Below, piece by piece: positions 6,172 through 8,185 of a stretch of 8,185 bases of DNA (position 1 is the first letter of the stretch; each line of letters opens with the position of its first letter). Below the pieces are notes generated by a model that was not told where the DNA came from, searched no databases, and worked only from the letters and a program-made list of their open reading frames with translations. Position numbers and translations under genes: made by a program. This DNA is from a bacterium (GTDB lineage: Bacteria; BMS3Abin14). The DNA is taken from contig JARGFV010000107.1 in NCBI GenBank assembly GCA_029210545.1, positions 1 to 8,185 on the forward strand, in the 5' to 3' direction.

Positions 6172-6182
6172 CTTGTTCTTTT

Positions 6183-6196
6183 ACTTTCCACTTTCC
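6183..6196. repeat. Heptamer array E (2 x ACTTTCC plus a degenerate copy)
   Basis: Two perfect units are followed by a degenerate third (ACTATTTCC, to about 6205). The array lies just upstream of the sigma-54-like site. Confidence 0.45.
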
Positions 6197-6256
6197 ACTA
6201 TTTCCTGGTTTCCCTTGCCCTCCGTAGCCAGTCAGGAGGCGTTAGCGAAGGCGGTT

Positions 6257-6291
6257 TCTCCCTTCTCCCTTCTCCCTTCTCCCTTCTCCCT
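6257..6291. repeat. Heptamer array F (5 x TCTCCCT)
   Basis: Five perfect units make 35 bp, a pure pyrimidine tract on the plus strand. It lies about 160 bp upstream of the start codon of the binding-protein gene. A homopurine-homopyrimidine tract of this length can adopt unusual DNA structure, which is inference. Confidence 0.85.
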
Positions 6292-6324
6292 GTTTCCACC
6301 TCCCCCTGTCCTCCGAAGCCTCCG

Positions 6325-6339
6325 GCGACGGCGGATCCT
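6325..6339 (-). repeat. 15-bp dispersed element, inverted copy
   Basis: GCGACGGCGGATCCT is the exact reverse complement of positions 10-24. Similar GC-rich text with GAAGGCGG and CCTCCGAAGCC surrounds it (6225-6250 and 6311-6324), suggesting a family of small degenerate repeats. Confidence 0.55.
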
Positions 6340-6365
6340 TTCTCCCAGTGCGCACAATAAAGAAA

Positions 6366-6386
6366 GCCCCGCCGGTTGGGCGGGGC
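6366..6386. terminator. Strong bidirectional intrinsic terminator
   Basis: GCCCCGCC (6366-6373) and GGCGGGGC (6379-6386) form a perfect 8-bp GC stem with a 5-nt loop. On the minus strand it is followed at once by TTTCTTTATT; on the plus strand CTGGTTTTCT follows. The minus orientation has the better U-tract. It lies 270 bp upstream of the binding-protein start and about 200 bp upstream of the sigma-54-like site, so it would insulate the cluster from upstream transcription. No clear gene ends here. Confidence 0.7.
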
Positions 6387-6544
6387 CTGGTTTTCTATCT
6401 CAGGTTGTTCCTTTTCTAACCCTGGCCTCCCGGCGCACACGGAATTCTATTGCCCGGCCACCAGCACCAGTTGAAGTGAGTAAAAGTATTTTTGGCAAAG
6501 CAAGCGTTCATCGGTTTGTCCTGACTTGGTACCGACTATTGATC

Positions 6545-6579
6545 ACTGTTTACTGTTTACTGTTTACTGACTACTGAAT
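6545..6579. repeat. Heptamer array G (3 perfect plus 2 degenerate ACTGTTT units)
   Basis: Three ACTGTTT units (6545-6565) are followed by ACTGACT and ACTGAAT in the same register. The array interrupts the end of the doubtful minus-strand ORF and marks the rightmost heptamer array in the window. Confidence 0.75.
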
Positions 6580-6902
6580 CTACTTCTTACCATAGCCGTG
6601 CGAACCGCGTCAACAGAAGCGTTAATTCCCGAAATCCGCCATCGGTTTTTGTCAACCTCCGGCCGGGGCATCGGAGAGGCCTTTTCCCCGGTCCGGGTCC
6701 GGAGAACGTATCCGGGCAGCGTCAGGAACTGTTGACCGACGCAGGAGAGTGCGTCGACCTGGCGCAAAACAGTCTCCGCCCTCGACTTGCCCCGCAACCT
6801 GTTGATGTGAATCGAGAAATAATGCCCGCCGACATCCGGCGGCGGTTCATGACACAGGAAGGGATTTTCTCCCCTGATTTGCGCGCCGCTGCGCGGTCGC
6901 AT
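6564..6902 (-). other. Doubtful 112-codon ORF, possibly decayed coding sequence
   Basis: The frame from ATG at 6902 has fairly coding-like codon choice with GC-rich third positions in its middle (about 6610-6860). Its product has no motif I recognise, and there is no hydrophobic segment or cysteine cluster. The start lies inside a hairpin-rich patch and the last codons run into heptamer array G. It may be chance, or a remnant of a gene whose terminator survives at 6366-6386. I do not claim it as a gene. Confidence 0.2.
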
Positions 6903-6968
6903 CCCTTCGGGACGACTCGCCTGCGTCTCGCGCTCCGTTTGCTACGCAAGCCGTAGTCCCGGCAGCGG
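6886..6968. other. Hairpin-rich patch, possible structured element
   Basis: An outer stem (CCGCTGC 6886-6892 with GCAGCGG 6962-6968) encloses at least two hairpins. One is 6896-6916, with GTCG/CGAC and TCCC/GGGA stems and a 2-nt bulge. The other is 6942-6956, with CTACG/CGTAG. Together they would fold as a multi-branched junction. I do not recognise a known RNA family. GC-rich DNA makes such pairings easier by chance. Confidence 0.3.
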
Positions 6969-7081
6969 ACGATGGTAACGGGTTTGCAATTCAGCCGGAC
7001 ACCGAAAATCGCGCTCCAACTTTCCCGTCTTATTGCCTCCCTCCGACATCGTTTCGTTGTATTATTCCTGACGCGCCCCTT

Positions 7082-7507
7082 TCACGCTGACCAGACCAAT
7101 GACAGCAACAGGATGGAAGCAACCGCCATGGACACGGCGGCCAGTCTGTTCAGGGTCAATCGTTCCATCCCCAACACGATGGCCAACAACAGAGCGACAG
7201 CAAAACTCATGTTGGCAATGGGAATGACAACGCTGGCCTGCCCCTTCTCGATTGCCAGCAGCAGGAAATTGGAACCGGTCAGCAGCACCCCGGCGGCAAG
7301 GCCGTACAACAGCGAGACATCGGACAGGGTAAATTCAATCCCCCGGATGGCGGCATAGGCAACCTGGAGGATCGATCAGATTAAGCCGATGCCGAAGACA
7401 TAGACCCCACGCGAACGGTCTTTACCCGCATAGCGTTTGAACACAACGTCGTTGACTCCGGCGCATGTCAGACTGAGCAGTGCGCAAAGCACTGACGTGG
7501 AGATCAC
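7082..7507 (-). pseudogene. EamA/DMT-family five-helix transporter with in-frame TGA
   Basis: Read from GTG at 7507, the frame encodes a 141-residue inner-membrane protein, broken only by TGA at 7376-7378. Before the stop come VISTSVLCALLSLTCAGVND (helix 1), FKRYAGKDRSRG and GVYVFGIGLI. After it, SILQVAYAAI continues helix 2. Helices 3 to 5 follow, including YGLAAGVLLTGSNFLLLAIE, VVIPIANMSFAVALLLAIVL and LAAVSMAVASILLL. This is one EamA (drug/metabolite transporter) repeat, half the usual ten-helix protein. The interrupted codon sits where aliphatic/aromatic residues are usual, and TGG to TGA is one base. It may be a recent pseudogene, a sequencing error or, less likely, recoding. A GTG start is inferred from an AGGTAGGAG-like site just upstream. 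It follows the DksA-like gene by 38 bp. Substrate unknown. Confidence 0.75.
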
Positions 7508-7545
7508 GCGCTCCTACCTTTCGACATCCTCGCGATTGCCACCAC

Positions 7546-7896
7546 TCAGCTCCGATCCCGCCGCGAAGCACAGGCGATACAGAGGGTCGCGGCGGGATCG
7601 GTTTCCAATCGGCGGATAGCGATCTCCTCCTCGCAGGCAGTGCACAGGCCGTAATCGTCGCCTTGAATATGGGCGAGTGCTGCCTGAATGCGCTGTAACT
7701 GTATTCCCCGACGGCGCTGGACCTCGATGGCCATGGCCTGCCCCTGCATGGCGTCCATGCGCGAGAGGCGGCCGACGCTGGTCTGATCGAGCGTCACCGG
7801 CTTGGTGGAGTCTTTGGCGGCATCCCTGCTCGCCAGCAGCTCCTGCCGCTGAGCTTCCAGCAGTTGGCGAAAGTGTTCGAGTTGGTCGGGTGTCAT
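7546..7896 (-). CDS. DksA/TraR-type C4 zinc-finger protein
   Basis: This 116-aa protein belongs to the DksA/TraR family, which binds the RNA polymerase secondary channel and adjusts transcription, often with ppGpp. An N-terminal helix (residues about 3-25) and a second long helix (about 48-78) form the expected coiled coil. The zinc finger is C85-x2-C88-x17-C106-x2-C109, with the family signature IAIRRLE between the pairs. Length lies between TraR (about 70) and DksA (about 150). In a hand alignment the coiled-coil tip reads LSRMDA where DksA has DxxDxA, so the two key Asp positions appear replaced and only the Ala is kept. ATG at 7896 is chosen because the longer frame (TTG at 7956) overlaps the upstream gene. 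The Shine-Dalgarno is poor (AGGG 14 nt away), so translation may depend on the upstream gene, 16 bp before it. Confidence 0.88.
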   Translation of the reverse strand: MTPDQLEHFRQLLEAQRQELLASRDAAKDSTKPVTLDQTSVGRLSRMDAMQGQAMAIEVQRRRGIQLQRIQAALAHIQGDDYGLCTACEEEIAIRRLETDPAATLCIACASRRDRS

Positions 7897-7912
7897 GGCT
7901 GTTCGTTTTTCC

Positions 7913-8158
7913 CTATGCGGTTTTGGCGGGGCAGATTTCCCCGAGATATTTTTCAAACCTGCGGCACATACGCTCGAAGGAATTCAGTTCGGCCTGGGTC
8001 ATCTGGTCACCTCCCGGCAGCTTCATGCGTTCGTTGCCCTTGTTTGCAACCGCCTCGAATCCGACGCGGTTAAACCGGCCGAATTCGACCAGTTTTGCCA
8101 AGGGGGTTCTTATCCCGTCGAATTCGACGGGTTTACGGCTGTGGTCAAGGTTACGCAT
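7913..8158 (-). CDS. Conserved-looking hypothetical protein, 81 aa
   Basis: I do not recognise this protein. The ATG at 8158 has a strong GGGAGG (8164-8169) 5 nt upstream, which argues for a real gene; the GTG at 8164 overlaps that site. The product is basic and soluble, with no membrane segment or signal peptide. Its first half repeats a short pattern (PVEFDGI, LVEFGRF, RVGFEA). Its second half (MTQAELNSFERMCRRFEKYL) looks like an amphipathic helix and carries one of the two cysteines (the other is near the C-terminus). It is the first gene of a trio with the DksA-like and DMT genes, so it may be part of a stress or regulatory unit, but that is only context. Confidence 0.65.
   Translation of the reverse strand: MRNLDHSRKPVEFDGIRTPLAKLVEFGRFNRVGFEAVANKGNERMKLPGGDQMTQAELNSFERMCRRFEKYLGEICPAKTA
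8114..8131. repeat. Perfect 18-bp palindrome inside the 81-aa gene
   Basis: CCCGTCGAATTCGACGGG is its own reverse complement. It encodes PVEFDG near the protein start, 27 bp inside the gene. GAATTCGAC occurs again nearby (from about 8082). It could be an operator, but coding constraint plus the repeated VEF pattern may explain it. Confidence 0.6.
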
Positions 8159-8185
8159 GGGCACCTCCCAGAATGGCAGTCACCC

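Larger units (their letters stand above)
6097..7081. other. 985-bp intergenic region with repeats and hairpins
   Basis: No convincing gene is seen. From 6097 upward it holds the Shine-Dalgarno of the binding-protein gene, a sigma-54-like site (6156-6171), heptamer arrays E (6183-6196), F (6257-6291) and G (6545-6579), a dispersed 15-bp element (6325-6339), a strong terminator hairpin (6366-6386), a doubtful minus-strand ORF (6564-6902) and a hairpin-rich patch (6886-6968). I see nothing distinct in about 6390-6540 or 6970-7080. Confidence 0.6.

Noticed and set aside
6257-6291. Repeats as an iteron replication origin
   Set aside because: The 7-bp pyrimidine units are too short for typical iterons, and there is no replication initiator gene or DnaA-box cluster.
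6366-6386. Riboswitch expression platform for the binding-protein gene
   Set aside because: The hairpin is upstream of the best promoter candidate, and I could not identify a conserved aptamer next to it.
6732-6956. Plus-strand 74-codon frame in the gene-free region
   Set aside because: There is no Shine-Dalgarno, the start is within the opposite doubtful ORF, and the last third runs through the hairpin patch.
7376-7378. Selenocysteine codon
   Set aside because: EamA transporters are not known selenoproteins, and no clear SECIS-like stem follows the TGA.

Overview
This GC-rich window looks like a chromosomal segment of an anaerobic, Deltaproteobacteria-like (Desulfobacterota-like) bacterium. 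The guess rests on an oxygen-sensitive indolepyruvate:ferredoxin oxidoreductase (IorAB) grouped with a phenylacetate-CoA ligase, on a soluble P-type-ATPase-like HAD protein, and on dense short repeats between genes. No marker gene fixes the taxon. Every protein gene I can support lies on the minus strand.

Positions 6096 down to 172 hold the main cluster. In order of transcription it is a LivJ-type periplasmic binding protein (6096-4951), iorA (4976-3030), iorB (3033-2467), paaK (2290-1025) and a small HAD protein (639-172). The first three genes overlap and are probably translationally coupled. A sigma-54-like site (6156-6171) lies upstream of the first gene. The likely theme is uptake or sensing of an amino acid or aromatic acid, oxidative decarboxylation of arylpyruvates to arylacetyl-CoA by IorAB with ferredoxin reduction, and CoA activation of free arylacetates by PaaK. 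No permease or ATPase genes accompany the binding protein.

Positions 6097-7081 hold no convincing gene. They contain short repeats, a strong bidirectional terminator-like hairpin (6366-6386), a possible decayed ORF (6564-6902) and a hairpin-rich patch (6886-6968).

Positions 7082-8158 hold a second minus-strand cluster: an unrecognised 81-aa protein, a DksA/TraR-type zinc-finger protein, and a five-helix EamA/DMT transporter gene with an in-frame TGA where Trp would fit.

The most unusual feature is a set of eight short tandem arrays, all with a 7-bp period but with different unit sequences. They sit in most gaps of the main cluster, and one lies inside the iorA coding sequence. I saw none to the right of about 6580. 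Other dispersed repeats include a 17-bp direct repeat flanking the HAD gene and a 15-bp element present at both ends of the main cluster.
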